NCBI GenBank assembly: GCA_019637615.1
Contig: JAHBVJ010000032.1
Location: 1-64,000 of the forward strand
Direction: 5' to 3'
Length of the DNA: 64,000 nt
Source of the DNA: Anaerolineae bacterium
GTDB lineage: Bacteria; Chloroflexota; Anaerolineae; Aggregatilineales; UBA2796
Shown here one piece after another: positions 35,609-43,220 of this stretch (the stretch's first letter is position 1; each line of letters starts with the position of its first letter). The position numbers and the translations under genes are program-made. The notes under the pieces were generated by a model. The model was not told the origin of the DNA and made no database searches. It saw only the letters and a program-made list of their open reading frames with translations.

Positions 35609-35637
35609 AAAACAAAAAGCCCACTGAGGGCGGGCTT
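35609..35637 (-). terminator. Terminator stem of the btuFCD cobalamin riboswitch
   Basis: On the minus strand AAGCCC and GGGCTT form the core of a stem followed by TTTTTGTTTTG. It stands between the aptamer and the btuF start and is the likely expression platform. Confidence 0.8.
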
Positions 35638-35699
35638 CACGCAGACATTGGTCTTGTTACGCAAAACTTGTCGCCCTTTTTCCACGAAGGTCGTTCACA

Positions 35700-35835
35700 A
35701 GCCAGTCATGAAATCGGGCGTTCGGACTTCGGTTCAGCGAACCGTTACCGTTGCGGGACAGTGCCGGACTCTCACCGGACTTTCCCCGCATTTCATGAAT
35801 AGGGATGGTCGTTTTATGGTCTTAACATCGGCGTT
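35700..35835 (-). promoter_or_regulatory. Cobalamin riboswitch upstream of btuFCD
   Basis: The minus strand contains the conserved core GGGGAAAGTCCGGTGAGAGT and then CCGGCACTGTCCCGCAACGG, followed by GAAGTCCGAACGCCCG. This is the diagnostic order of the AdoCbl/B12 aptamer, including the B12-box-like region. ATTCATGAAAT and ATTTCATGA pair as an outer stem. It ends upstream of a terminator hairpin, so corrinoid binding should shut off transport genes. It also separates apbE from btuF, making btuFCD its own unit. Confidence 0.93.
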
Positions 35836-35875
35836 CTATCAATATTTCAATTGCTGTGTACCTACCATCCTATCT

Positions 35876-36904
35876 CTAGACGATATCAATCGGAAAGCCA
35901 TGAGTCTTATGCAGTTCACCACTTTTCGTGATGAGAAGCGCTTCGATGCCCGCCAGTCGCTTGGCTAAGTCCAGCCCACGTTGGCTGCCCATCACCATGA
36001 GTGAGGTCGCCAACGCATCAGCATCGCAGGCTGTCGAGGCAATGACACTGGCGCTGGTCAACTCAAGTGGCGAAATGCCGGACTTAGGATTAAGGATATG
36101 GTGCAGACGATGATCCGCCGTGAAGCTGTACATATAATCACCGGAGGTTGCCAACGCTGCACTGTTCAACATGGCGACCAGCGGTTGCAGTTGAGTCTGA
36201 GACCCAACAGGGTGTTGAATCTCGATTTGCCAAGGCCGTGTCGCTGGATGCCCGAGTGCATTCATATCGCCACCTAGCTCCACTAACACATTGTCGAACC
36301 CAAAGCCACGCAGAACAGCCACCCCTTGATCGATGATGTAGCCTTTCGCGATCCCGTCCAGCGTGACAGCCATACCAGCTCGCTTGAAGCCAACCCGTCC
36401 AGCGGTGATTTCAATGGCTTGAAAATCAACGTAGCCGAGCGCATTTTCTACATCGGCAACGGCAGGTAGTGTATTGTTACGTGCGTGCTCCCGATATAGT
36501 TTGTGTACGGGTTCGATGGTCACATCAAACGCCCCATCGGTTAACTGACAGTAAGTGACGGCACGCGATAGCACTTCGATTAGCGCGGGATCAGGGTCAG
36601 TTAGAAAGCCAGCCGCGTTAAGCTGGCTTAACTGGCTATGTTCACGAAAACGACTAAAGATGTCTTCCAATGCTTGCATACGATCAAACGCCGCCGTGAC
36701 GGCAGTATGGGCATGTTGCGCATCGTCACTAATGACGGTCAGGTTAGCAAGGCTGCCCATCAAGAGACGCGTTTCCTTGAACGATTCAGGCAATCGGGGC
36801 TTATTGCTGCTGGCAATGCCAACCCCGCCTACCAATAGCAGTCCGGCTGAGGCAGTGATGCTCAGGAATTGACGGCGTGTTAAGTTCATTGATAGTGATT
36901 TCAC
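35876..36904 (-). CDS. apbE: ApbE-family FMN:protein transferase (Tat-exported)
   Basis: A 342-residue protein. The twin-arginine signal (NLTRRQFLSITASAGLLLVG) directs export. The ApbE fold carries the family motifs (DGAFDVTIEP, LDGIAKGYIIDQ, LVELGGDMNALG, ATSGDY). The enzyme transfers FMN from FAD to a Thr in an S/DGAT motif of target proteins. The natural target here is the RdhC-like protein two genes upstream, which has such a motif. The start is a GTG (36904) with ACAGG; ATG 36889 is the alternative. Confidence 0.93.
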   Translation of the reverse strand: MKSLSMNLTRRQFLSITASAGLLLVGGVGIASSNKPRLPESFKETRLLMGSLANLTVISDDAQHAHTAVTAAFDRMQALEDIFSRFREHSQLSQLNAAGFLTDPDPALIEVLSRAVTYCQLTDGAFDVTIEPVHKLYREHARNNTLPAVADVENALGYVDFQAIEITAGRVGFKRAGMAVTLDGIAKGYIIDQGVAVLRGFGFDNVLVELGGDMNALGHPATRPWQIEIQHPVGSQTQLQPLVAMLNSAALATSGDYMYSFTADHRLHHILNPKSGISPLELTSASVIASTACDADALATSLMVMGSQRGLDLAKRLAGIEALLITKSGELHKTHGFPIDIV

Positions 36905-36926
36905 GACCTGTGCTTCTTTCCTGATT

Positions 36927-37211
36927 TCAGCGTGTGATGGTTGCCGTTACCGTGCCCACAACATTGGCGGTAGGGCTTACCCCTCGCCCTTGATGCTCAT
37001 CGTTCACCGAGCCTTCTGCCTGTTGTGTCAGGATCAGTGGCGACAAGGTACGGGTGATACCCTGCGTCGGTCGGGACAAATGAGCCGTGCTATCTGCTTC
37101 CTGATACGCGATTACCACCGTCAGCATGACCAACATCACGCACACGCCGACGTATACGATCAAGGCTGCGTGCTGGAACTTGATGCTTCGGTCTTGGTTC
37201 TTTGACGCCAT
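36927..37211 (-). CDS. Small single-pass membrane protein between rdhC and apbE
   Basis: A 94-residue protein with one transmembrane helix near the N-terminus (AALIVYVGVCVMLVMLTVVI) and a polar extracytoplasmic tail rich in Thr/Ser. It starts at an ATG with GGAAAG upstream, and its first 52 bp overlap the end of the rdhC-like gene, implying translational coupling. I do not recognise a family. It could be an accessory subunit of the RdhC electron-transfer complex. This is inference from position. Confidence 0.65.
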   Translation of the reverse strand: MASKNQDRSIKFQHAALIVYVGVCVMLVMLTVVIAYQEADSTAHLSRPTQGITRTLSPLILTQQAEGSVNDEHQGRGVSPTANVVGTVTATITR

Positions 37212-38413
37212 AGGTTCTTTCCTAATCGGCGGAATTCACCGATGTAATCAACGACTGGATCTAGCGGGCAGAGGTAATTGCAAAACGGACGATAAATGAC
37301 CAACGATCCAAACAAAACCAGCGTTAGCAGCACCCATTGAGGCCAAGACCCTTTTAGATCGAACAACGTGCCAAATGGTTCATAACTTGCCACGCCGGGT
37401 TGTCGCAGTGCTAACCCCAAGACAATCGCAGTAAAGGACAATCCGCGTTGCAACCAACGGAGCTTGTTATAGATGCCCTGCGGTTGGTAATGCTTCGCGC
37501 CAGATAACGAACCAAGCAGTTCTTGCGCTGCGCCGAACGGGCAGAACCATGAGCAGTAAGGGTTTTTACCCTGCACGATCGTGACCAGAAAAATGCCGCC
37601 TAGCAGCAAGAACCAGTACAAGTTGTTGTGCCAGTCGGGCCAGTAGCCAGATAGCAAGGTGATGACGTTGGACAGCGTGAATGGCTTGTTCAAGACGAAT
37701 CCAAGCACGAGCAACCCCGTCATCAGCACGATCCAGCGTCCATACTTTTTCACGTGGGGACGTTCTTTGACGCGGTGCAGCAAGAAACTGACGACAAACA
37801 ACGCGAGCAGTGCTACTTCGGGCACACCGACTTTGACATCTTGCTGAATGGGCGGAATCACTGCCCCCTCGATGGCATTCGCGGCAATGTCCCTGACAGC
37901 GGTACGGATGCTCTGCGCCACGGCCTCTGCCGATAAGGTTGCCCCACTGACGCCATCAATGTCACTGCCGAAGTTGAATTGGTTGGTGTAATTTTTACCT
38001 GCGAATTGATCGTAAAATTGGCGCGTTTCCAGTTGGCGAAAGAAATTGGGAGTTTCCCGATTATCTACGATATGTACACCAACAATGCTGCCCGCAATGT
38101 CTGTGCCCACAAGTAAAGTGAGTGGGCCGCCATAACCCGTAGCACTCCCTGCCATTGCATACCCAACGATAACGGAATTACCCGCCTCATCAGTTTGATA
38201 CCCGACAAACAAGCCGTTGTCGCGCTGTTCAAATCGTTGAGCACCCGGTAACACACCCAGCACTACAGAGGAATAATCAGCCGTTACGTTGAATCGCCCG
38301 AACAGCCAAGCCCCAATAAGGATCACCAGCGCGACCAGCGTAGCGATAAGCTGCCGACGCCGCTGTTGAGCTTGACGCTTTTTGAAAGGGATTGATGATC
38401 GAGGGACTGTCAT
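37160..38413 (-). CDS. rdhC: NosR/RdhC-like membrane flavo-iron-sulfur protein
   Basis: A 417-residue protein. An N-terminal transmembrane helix (QLIATLVALVILIGAWLFG) precedes an extracytoplasmic FMN-binding domain whose SDIDGVSGATLSAEA contains the Thr for covalent FMN. Several membrane helices follow, with two polyferredoxin-type Cys motifs, CSWFCPFGAAQELLG and CNYLCPLDPV. This is the NosR/NirI/RdhC (PceC) layout, moving electrons from the quinone pool towards the exported reductase. The neighbouring ApbE would attach the flavin. It is encoded just downstream of rdhA-rdhB. Confidence 0.9.
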   Translation of the reverse strand: MTVPRSSIPFKKRQAQQRRRQLIATLVALVILIGAWLFGRFNVTADYSSVVLGVLPGAQRFEQRDNGLFVGYQTDEAGNSVIVGYAMAGSATGYGGPLTLLVGTDIAGSIVGVHIVDNRETPNFFRQLETRQFYDQFAGKNYTNQFNFGSDIDGVSGATLSAEAVAQSIRTAVRDIAANAIEGAVIPPIQQDVKVGVPEVALLALFVVSFLLHRVKERPHVKKYGRWIVLMTGLLVLGFVLNKPFTLSNVITLLSGYWPDWHNNLYWFLLLGGIFLVTIVQGKNPYCSWFCPFGAAQELLGSLSGAKHYQPQGIYNKLRWLQRGLSFTAIVLGLALRQPGVASYEPFGTLFDLKGSWPQWVLLTLVLFGSLVIYRPFCNYLCPLDPVVDYIGEFRRLGKNLWRQRTKTEASSSSTQP

Positions 38414-38480
38414 CGATTTTATGCTTTGTTAGCCAGTGAGGGAAAGCGTCATCTGCTTTCCCCCGCTGATCATATGGTTT

Positions 38481-38774
38481 TTACGATTTTCCAGCGGCAA
38501 GACCCGATGGTTGTTGAGTACGTTTGCGCCACATGCGCAGTCCGGCGATGGCGACGAGGATCAGCCCCGGCACACCAAACGACGCGAACAAGAAGGTTGC
38601 TGCACGCGGTTCCAGTTCGTCCATCGAGCCACTGTAGTTGACAATGGCGAGTATGAAGAAGACGATTGCGAGGGCAATCAACCCTAAGTCCAGCCAACCC
38701 ACCTTGAGAAAGCGATTGTTCGCTAGAAATACCATCAAGGCTCCGATGAGGACGCCCAGAATCAACCATGTCAT
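38481..38774 (-). CDS. rdhB: RdhB-like membrane anchor of the reductive dehalogenase
   Basis: A 97-residue protein with three transmembrane helices (WLILGVLIGALMVFL, LDLGLIALAIVFFILAIV and FASFGVPGLILVAIAGL) and a short basic cytoplasmic tail. Length, topology and position directly after rdhA match RdhB, which holds the exported catalytic subunit at the membrane. The gap to rdhA is 30 bp and to rdhC 67 bp. Confidence 0.85.
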   Translation of the reverse strand: MTWLILGVLIGALMVFLANNRFLKVGWLDLGLIALAIVFFILAIVNYSGSMDELEPRAATFLFASFGVPGLILVAIAGLRMWRKRTQQPSGLAAGKS

Positions 38775-38804
38775 TGTATGTTACTCCTTTAGGGTTCCAC
38801 CACC

Positions 38805-40190
38805 CTATGCGTTGCTGTGGCCCTGTGTCGAATCAAAACCATATTCGGAATAGTCAAGTTTCCACCACTCTTCCGTCGGCTTTTGAGGTTGATCCTTCGG
38901 GCCGGGGGAATAGACTGTACGGCTCATTTCGGCCAACGCACCATTGAAGATCGTCGTCGTTCCGACTACGCCTTTCACCATCTGGTGGATCAGGGCGCGA
39001 TCTTTGACGCTGAATGGACAAACAGCGAAGCAAATGCCGCAATTCGTCCCTACCTGTGCCCAATAATTGCGACACGACAGTGAGTTTTCATAATACGTTT
39101 TCACGCCGCCGCGACTCCATGCCCCCTGTGTTTGGTAGGAGGGTTCTGGCGAGGTGCTGAGCGCATTGGATGGGCAGTAAGTGGCGCAGGTCATACAGGA
39201 CTTGCAGAAGTTGAAAATGCCCGCATCAATGGGTGATGTTGGAGCCAAGGGTAGGTTCGTGACCATCTTGAAAATACGTGCCATCGGCCCATATTCCGGC
39301 GTAATAACACGATTCAAGCGGGACAGTTCACCGAGACCGGCCAACACACCAAAGCCCGGGGCGATGCCGAGTGCGTTCGTTTCCGATTCGCCTAGCCCGT
39401 AGTAACCGATACCGCGCAAGAAGCCTTGCAGGCGACTCTGCGTAGCACGACCTCTCGCGTAGGCCATAGCGGTCGTCGCTGCACCAAGCGGGGTCGGGCT
39501 GCGCGACATGCCTTCCGCCGACATTTGTATTGTCCAGACGATGACCCAGCGTGCTTTCTTGGGAATAATGCGCTGCGTTTCGGTTTCTTCCGGAACATCC
39601 TTATCTTCAGCAATGACCAATTCTTTGCCGTCGGGGTCAATTGCGTAGATCAACTTCTCGGTGTTTTCGTCGAGTTCGACAAAGCCGACCGTAGCAGCAC
39701 CAAAGGCGCGCAGTGCGGCACGAATCATCTCCGAGTTCTCTTCTGGCGTGCCTTCCCAACGGGGGATTCCTGCTTCTTCGGGCGTTGTCACACTGTCAGG
39801 CCCTAAGAACGATTGGGTTGACCCAATACCAGAGGAGTTGTAGAGTGCAATATCACGTACGGAATAGCCTGCACGGCCTTCCTTCGAGAGATCGGACATC
39901 GCTGTACCGCGTAGAGTGTTTAGCTTTTTGAAGGTTTCTTCATCCAGATATTTGCTCCAGCCCTTACGTACGGTATTCCGCTCATCGAAGCGATAGATTT
40001 GCGACCAATCGATTTCCACCGTTGGCTTGCTGACTTGATGAACCCAGAATGGTCGCTCGGTGATGCCGGGTTTGTCACTCCATGTTTCACCGAGCGCTTC
40101 GATCGGCCCGACCATGCCGAGCGTTGCCGCGCCAGCACCCAGCAGGCCCATGTCTTTCAAGAATTCTCGTCTGTTCAAACTAAATGGCAT
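38805..40190 (-). CDS. rdhA: Reductive dehalogenase catalytic subunit, copy 1
   Basis: A 461-residue protein. The Tat signal reads SLNRREFLKDMGLLGAGAATLG. The corrinoid-binding nitroreductase-like core has RdhA hallmarks (WVIVWTIQMS, GIAPGFGVLAGLGELSRLNR, RVITPEYGPMARI). Two 4Fe-4S sites lie near residue 325 (CKSCMTCATYCPS) and near 385 (CGICFAVCPFS). RdhA proteins use a base-off corrinoid to reduce organohalides outside the membrane as terminal reductases. ATG 40190 has an AGGAG site upstream. It is second in a riboswitch-led unit after an FmdB-like gene. Its substrate cannot be predicted. Confidence 0.92.
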   Translation of the reverse strand: MPFSLNRREFLKDMGLLGAGAATLGMVGPIEALGETWSDKPGITERPFWVHQVSKPTVEIDWSQIYRFDERNTVRKGWSKYLDEETFKKLNTLRGTAMSDLSKEGRAGYSVRDIALYNSSGIGSTQSFLGPDSVTTPEEAGIPRWEGTPEENSEMIRAALRAFGAATVGFVELDENTEKLIYAIDPDGKELVIAEDKDVPEETETQRIIPKKARWVIVWTIQMSAEGMSRSPTPLGAATTAMAYARGRATQSRLQGFLRGIGYYGLGESETNALGIAPGFGVLAGLGELSRLNRVITPEYGPMARIFKMVTNLPLAPTSPIDAGIFNFCKSCMTCATYCPSNALSTSPEPSYQTQGAWSRGGVKTYYENSLSCRNYWAQVGTNCGICFAVCPFSVKDRALIHQMVKGVVGTTTIFNGALAEMSRTVYSPGPKDQPQKPTEEWWKLDYSEYGFDSTQGHSNA

Positions 40191-40234
40191 TTGTAGTACT
40201 CCTGCCTTCACTGTTGAAAGGCCACTAATGAAAT

Positions 40235-40477
40235 CTAACGAGGGTGACAACTGGCGCAGCCTGTGCCAACTGCACCACATCCGGCGCATGACGGTGCCCC
40301 GGCAATCACACGGCGACCACCGTCAGTAGATGAAAAAAAAGTAACATTGCTGATGAGGCGCTCCGTCCGTGGAGAGCCGCATTCTGGACAAAATGTTTGG
40401 GTATCGATTTCAGCTATCGATTTGCGAACCTGAAAACTCTCGTGGCATTCTGTGCATTGGTATTGGTAAGCTGGCAT
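40235..40477 (-). CDS. FmdB-family zinc ribbon protein
   Basis: An 80-residue protein. The N-terminal FmdB-type zinc ribbon (MPAYQYQCTECHESF ... FCPECGS) is followed by a Cys-rich tail (CAGCGAVGTGCASC). The family includes a putative regulator of formamidase/amidase genes, but its biochemistry is poorly known. ATG 40477 has AAAGGAG 6 nt upstream. It is the first gene after the cobalamin riboswitch and leads rdhA by 45 bp, so it is probably co-expressed with the dehalogenase; possible roles are metal or redox handling or regulation. Confidence 0.85.
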   Translation of the reverse strand: MPAYQYQCTECHESFQVRKSIAEIDTQTFCPECGSPRTERLISNVTFFSSTDGGRRVIAGAPSCAGCGAVGTGCASCHPR

Positions 40478-40523
40478 TTCTTGCTCCTTTACACAAGCGC
40501 TGGACATTCGTTGGCGTCTAGAA

Positions 40524-40561
40524 ACAAAAAAGTCAGACGATCCAGCGGATTGTCCGACTCC
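40524..40561 (-). terminator. Terminator stem of the rdh cobalamin riboswitch
   Basis: On the minus strand AGTCGGAC pairs with GTCTGACT over 8 bp (one G-T), with a loop of 13 nt and then TTTTTTG. It lies between the aptamer and the fmdB-like gene. Confidence 0.85.
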
Positions 40562-40574
40562 TTGAGACGCGCAA

Positions 40575-40710
40575 AGGATGACGGCGTTAGGGTATTCTGG
40601 CTTCATAGGCGAACAGCCTATGTCACAGTTGCGGCCCAGCACCGGTATTTCACCGGTTTCCCCCAGATTTTTGCGTTCGGTGTGTTGATGCGTACCGAAC
40701 CATAGCATTA
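40575..40710 (-). promoter_or_regulatory. Cobalamin riboswitch upstream of the fmdB-rdhABC-apbE unit
   Basis: The minus strand reads GGTTCGGTACGC, then GGGGGAAACCGGTGAAATAC and CGGTGCTGGGCCGCAACTGTG, then GAAGCCAGAATACCC, the consensus order of the AdoCbl aptamer. A strong hairpin CATAGGC-TGTTC-GCCTATG lies inside it. A terminator follows at 40524-40561. It implies that the dehalogenase unit responds to corrinoid level. Confidence 0.93.
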
Positions 40711-40757
40711 GTATGTGCTATTCGAAGGGCGCTGTCTGTCGGGAAAGGGAGGCACTT

Positions 40758-40810
40758 GTGTCAGGAAAAATGCTAGATATTGCTACTGCTTGTAGGCATT
40801 CTCCTGACAC
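40758..40810 (-). terminator. Hairpin downstream of rdhA copy 2
   Basis: GTGTCAGGA-AAAATGC pairs with GCATT-CTCCTGACAC around a 20-nt loop, 21 bp past the stop of the second rdhA. No long T-run is visible, so it may be a weak terminator or a 3' stabiliser separating the two rdh units. Confidence 0.5.
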
Positions 40811-40830
40811 ATCGTATCTTCGGGGATCAG

Positions 40831-42210
40831 TTAGTCCTTATGCGTGTCGATGCCGTACTCTGGCAGATCGAGTGTCCACCAGTCTTCAGGTGCTTTCTGC
40901 ACACCGTAGCCAAATGCGTCATCAACATTGCGCGTAATGCTATCGAGTACGGGGAATGTGGCAACTTGCATACGTACCAAATCGTGCATAAAGCTGGCAT
41001 TGCGCTTCGAGAATGGGCAGACGGAGAAACAAATCCCGCAATTTGTGTCTAGCTCTTCGCACCAATAACGTTTGCAGCGAACCGAGTCCTCGAACCACGC
41101 CTGATGCCCCCGATTATTCCACTCGCCTACTGGTATCCAGCCCGGTTCTGTATCAAAGCTGAGCGCACTAGGAGGGCAAGCCTCAGCACATTTTTTGCAG
41201 GAGCGACAAAATCGCGCGATTCCGGCATCGATAGGCTTATCCGGTTCCAGCGGCAAATCGGTGATGAGCTTGAAGATGCGTACCATCGGGCCAAATTCGG
41301 GAGTGATAACGCGGTTAAGGCGCGATAGCTCACCAAGACCAGCCAAAACGGCGAATGCGGGCGCAATTCCCAAGCTGTTCAAGGTCGCCTCGCCCAAGCC
41401 TTCGTAGCCAAGCCCACGTAAGAATTCTTGCGTATTATTTTGGATCATTAGCCCGCGCTGGTAGGTTTCGCTAGTGGTGATCTGTGCGATTTTAGTCGGG
41501 GCGCGTTTCATCGCAATATCTGACATCTGCACCGTATAGACAACCACCCACTGAGCATGATTCGGGATCACCCGCTTATCGTCATCCTCGTAAGCTTGTT
41601 CAACATCCTCATACACAAGTCTTTTGCCATCGGGATCGACACTGTAAATCAACTTGCGCGTATTCTCGTCGAGCCGCACAATGCCGATAGTGGCGGCTCC
41701 CATTTGCTGCATGGCAACTTTAAGTAGGGCTGCATTTTCCTCCGGTGTTCCTTGCCAGCGCGGAAGACCCACATCCTGTGGACGCGGTGCAAGTCGCGAC
41801 CCCAGAAAGCTGCGCGGCATCAACTCGTAGGTACGGCTGAAAGCATTATGTAGCGCGTTATCTTTCAGGCTATAACCCGGTTCAGCATTGAGGATGTGTC
41901 GCCGTTCGTTCTCATCTTGAACTTGAACAAGTCGATCATTTTCTTCGGGCGTAGCAAACCGCCCCAACCCGCGTCCAAGTAAGGTGTTTTCTGCTGCGTT
42001 GAAGCGCTCGATGCGACTCCAATCGATACCTGTGGTAGGTTCTTCAATTTGCTTGACCCACCACGGACGCCTGTGGATGCCGCCAGACATCGGTGCGCCC
42101 AAGGCTTCGCCCGCTGCCGTCATGCCCACGGTACCTGTCACGCCAAGAGTGGCTCCTGCAATGCCGAGCGCTTTCAAGAATTCGCGGCGGCTTGGTTTGT
42201 CAGTACTCAT
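40831..42210 (-). CDS. rdhA: Reductive dehalogenase catalytic subunit, copy 2
   Basis: A 459-residue RdhA. The Tat signal reads KPSRREFLKALGIAGATLGV. The core motifs are shared with copy 1 (WVVVYTVQMS, GIAPAFAVLAGLGELSRLNR, RVITPEFGPMVRI). Fe-S motifs are CRSCKKCAEACPP near residue 335 and CGICFSVCPFS near 390. It differs from copy 1 through most of the length, so it is a paralogue rather than a recent duplicate and probably has another substrate. ATG 42210 is preferred over the upstream start at 42255. It is the last gene of a unit headed by a kinase and response regulator. Confidence 0.92.
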   Translation of the reverse strand: MSTDKPSRREFLKALGIAGATLGVTGTVGMTAAGEALGAPMSGGIHRRPWWVKQIEEPTTGIDWSRIERFNAAENTLLGRGLGRFATPEENDRLVQVQDENERRHILNAEPGYSLKDNALHNAFSRTYELMPRSFLGSRLAPRPQDVGLPRWQGTPEENAALLKVAMQQMGAATIGIVRLDENTRKLIYSVDPDGKRLVYEDVEQAYEDDDKRVIPNHAQWVVVYTVQMSDIAMKRAPTKIAQITTSETYQRGLMIQNNTQEFLRGLGYEGLGEATLNSLGIAPAFAVLAGLGELSRLNRVITPEFGPMVRIFKLITDLPLEPDKPIDAGIARFCRSCKKCAEACPPSALSFDTEPGWIPVGEWNNRGHQAWFEDSVRCKRYWCEELDTNCGICFSVCPFSKRNASFMHDLVRMQVATFPVLDSITRNVDDAFGYGVQKAPEDWWTLDLPEYGIDTHKD

Positions 42211-42226
42211 TAACCCCTCCTGTGCC

Positions 42227-42553
42227 CTATTCGGCTGGATCATCGTTATCATCAATGTTTACGGGCGGTTGTGTATCGTTATACTTGTTGCTGAGATCAA
42301 TGCTTTTCATAACCTCAACGATAATCTTGGCGAGCAGCAACCCAAACGCAATGACCCCGGCAAGGATGCCTGCTTGTGGTTCATCTTCGGCTAGACTGGT
42401 GATCGCGAATTCGAACAGGATGCCAAGTGCGAGCAACCAGATGATCCACCCACTCCAATCCGCAAGCGAATAACGACGCACTCGCAAAACATAATAGCGC
42501 TTCTGGGGGACTAGGTTCTCTTTTGGCAAAGAGGGGGTGTTCTGTTCACTCAT
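42227..42553 (-). CDS. Small two-helix membrane protein, possible alternative RdhA anchor
   Basis: A 108-residue protein with a polar N-terminus, two transmembrane helices (WSGWIIWLLALGILFEFAI and GILAGVIAFGLLLAKIIVEV) and an acidic tail (DDNDDPAE). It precedes rdhA copy 2 by 16 bp and overlaps the response-regulator stop by 4 bp. Position suggests the membrane anchor of this dehalogenase, but it lacks the three-helix RdhB look of the 38481 protein and the gene order is reversed (anchor before enzyme). Confidence 0.65.
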   Translation of the reverse strand: MSEQNTPSLPKENLVPQKRYYVLRVRRYSLADWSGWIIWLLALGILFEFAITSLAEDEPQAGILAGVIAFGLLLAKIIVEVMKSIDLSNKYNDTQPPVNIDDNDDPAE

Positions 42554-43212
42554 TTCGCTTCTAAGAGACCATTCTTGAGTGCGTACTGAACGAGTTCCGC
42601 TCGGCTTTCCAGATGCAGCTTTTCCATCGAGCGCTGCCGATAGGTATCAACGGATTTCGGACTAATGAACAATATCTCACCGATTTCGCGGCTGCTGTAG
42701 CCTAACGCAGTCATCGCTAGCACTTCAGACTCGCGATCACTTAATTTCTCCGGCTCGTTAACTGCGTGTAATGCGTTATCTTGGCGGCGATAATCCTGTA
42801 GCAGGACGTTGGCGACTTCAGGTGTCAGATAAGATCTCCCGTTAGCAACCTCGTGAATCGCGGTGATGAGTTCGGTATCGGCACTGCTCTTGGTAACATA
42901 ACCTGCGCAACCAGCTTTGAGGACATGCCGCACATACTGTGTGTCGGCGTGCATCGACAGAATCAACACACGCAGATGCGGATACTTTGCGGTTAATTGA
43001 TCGATAATGTCCAGCCCTTTTACCTTAGGCATCATGAGATCGAGCACGAGAACCTGAGGCTGGTGTGCCTCGACTTGATGCAGCGCTTCATCTCCATCCC
43101 CGGCCTCGCCAACCACAATCAGATCCGGCTCACTATTGAGCAGCGCACGTAGTCCTGCTCTCAAGACCGCGTGATCGTCTGCTAAGACAATGCGGATTTT
43201 TTCTTCTCCCAT
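42550..43212 (-). CDS. NarL/FixJ-family response regulator of the rdh locus
   Basis: A 220-residue protein. The receiver domain has Asp12-Asp13 and phospho-acceptor Asp58 (VLVLDLMMPK). The LuxR-type DNA-binding domain contains LSDRESEVLAMTALGYSSRE and the recognition segment SPKSVDTYRQRSMEKL. It is encoded 8 bp after the sensor kinase and overlaps the following membrane-protein gene by 4 bp, so kinase, regulator, anchor and rdhA copy 2 form one unit. It probably activates one or both rdh units. Confidence 0.93.
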   Translation of the reverse strand: MGEEKIRIVLADDHAVLRAGLRALLNSEPDLIVVGEAGDGDEALHQVEAHQPQVLVLDLMMPKVKGLDIIDQLTAKYPHLRVLILSMHADTQYVRHVLKAGCAGYVTKSSADTELITAIHEVANGRSYLTPEVANVLLQDYRRQDNALHAVNEPEKLSDRESEVLAMTALGYSSREIGEILFISPKSVDTYRQRSMEKLHLESRAELVQYALKNGLLEAK

Positions 43213-43220
43213 TTCGTCAC

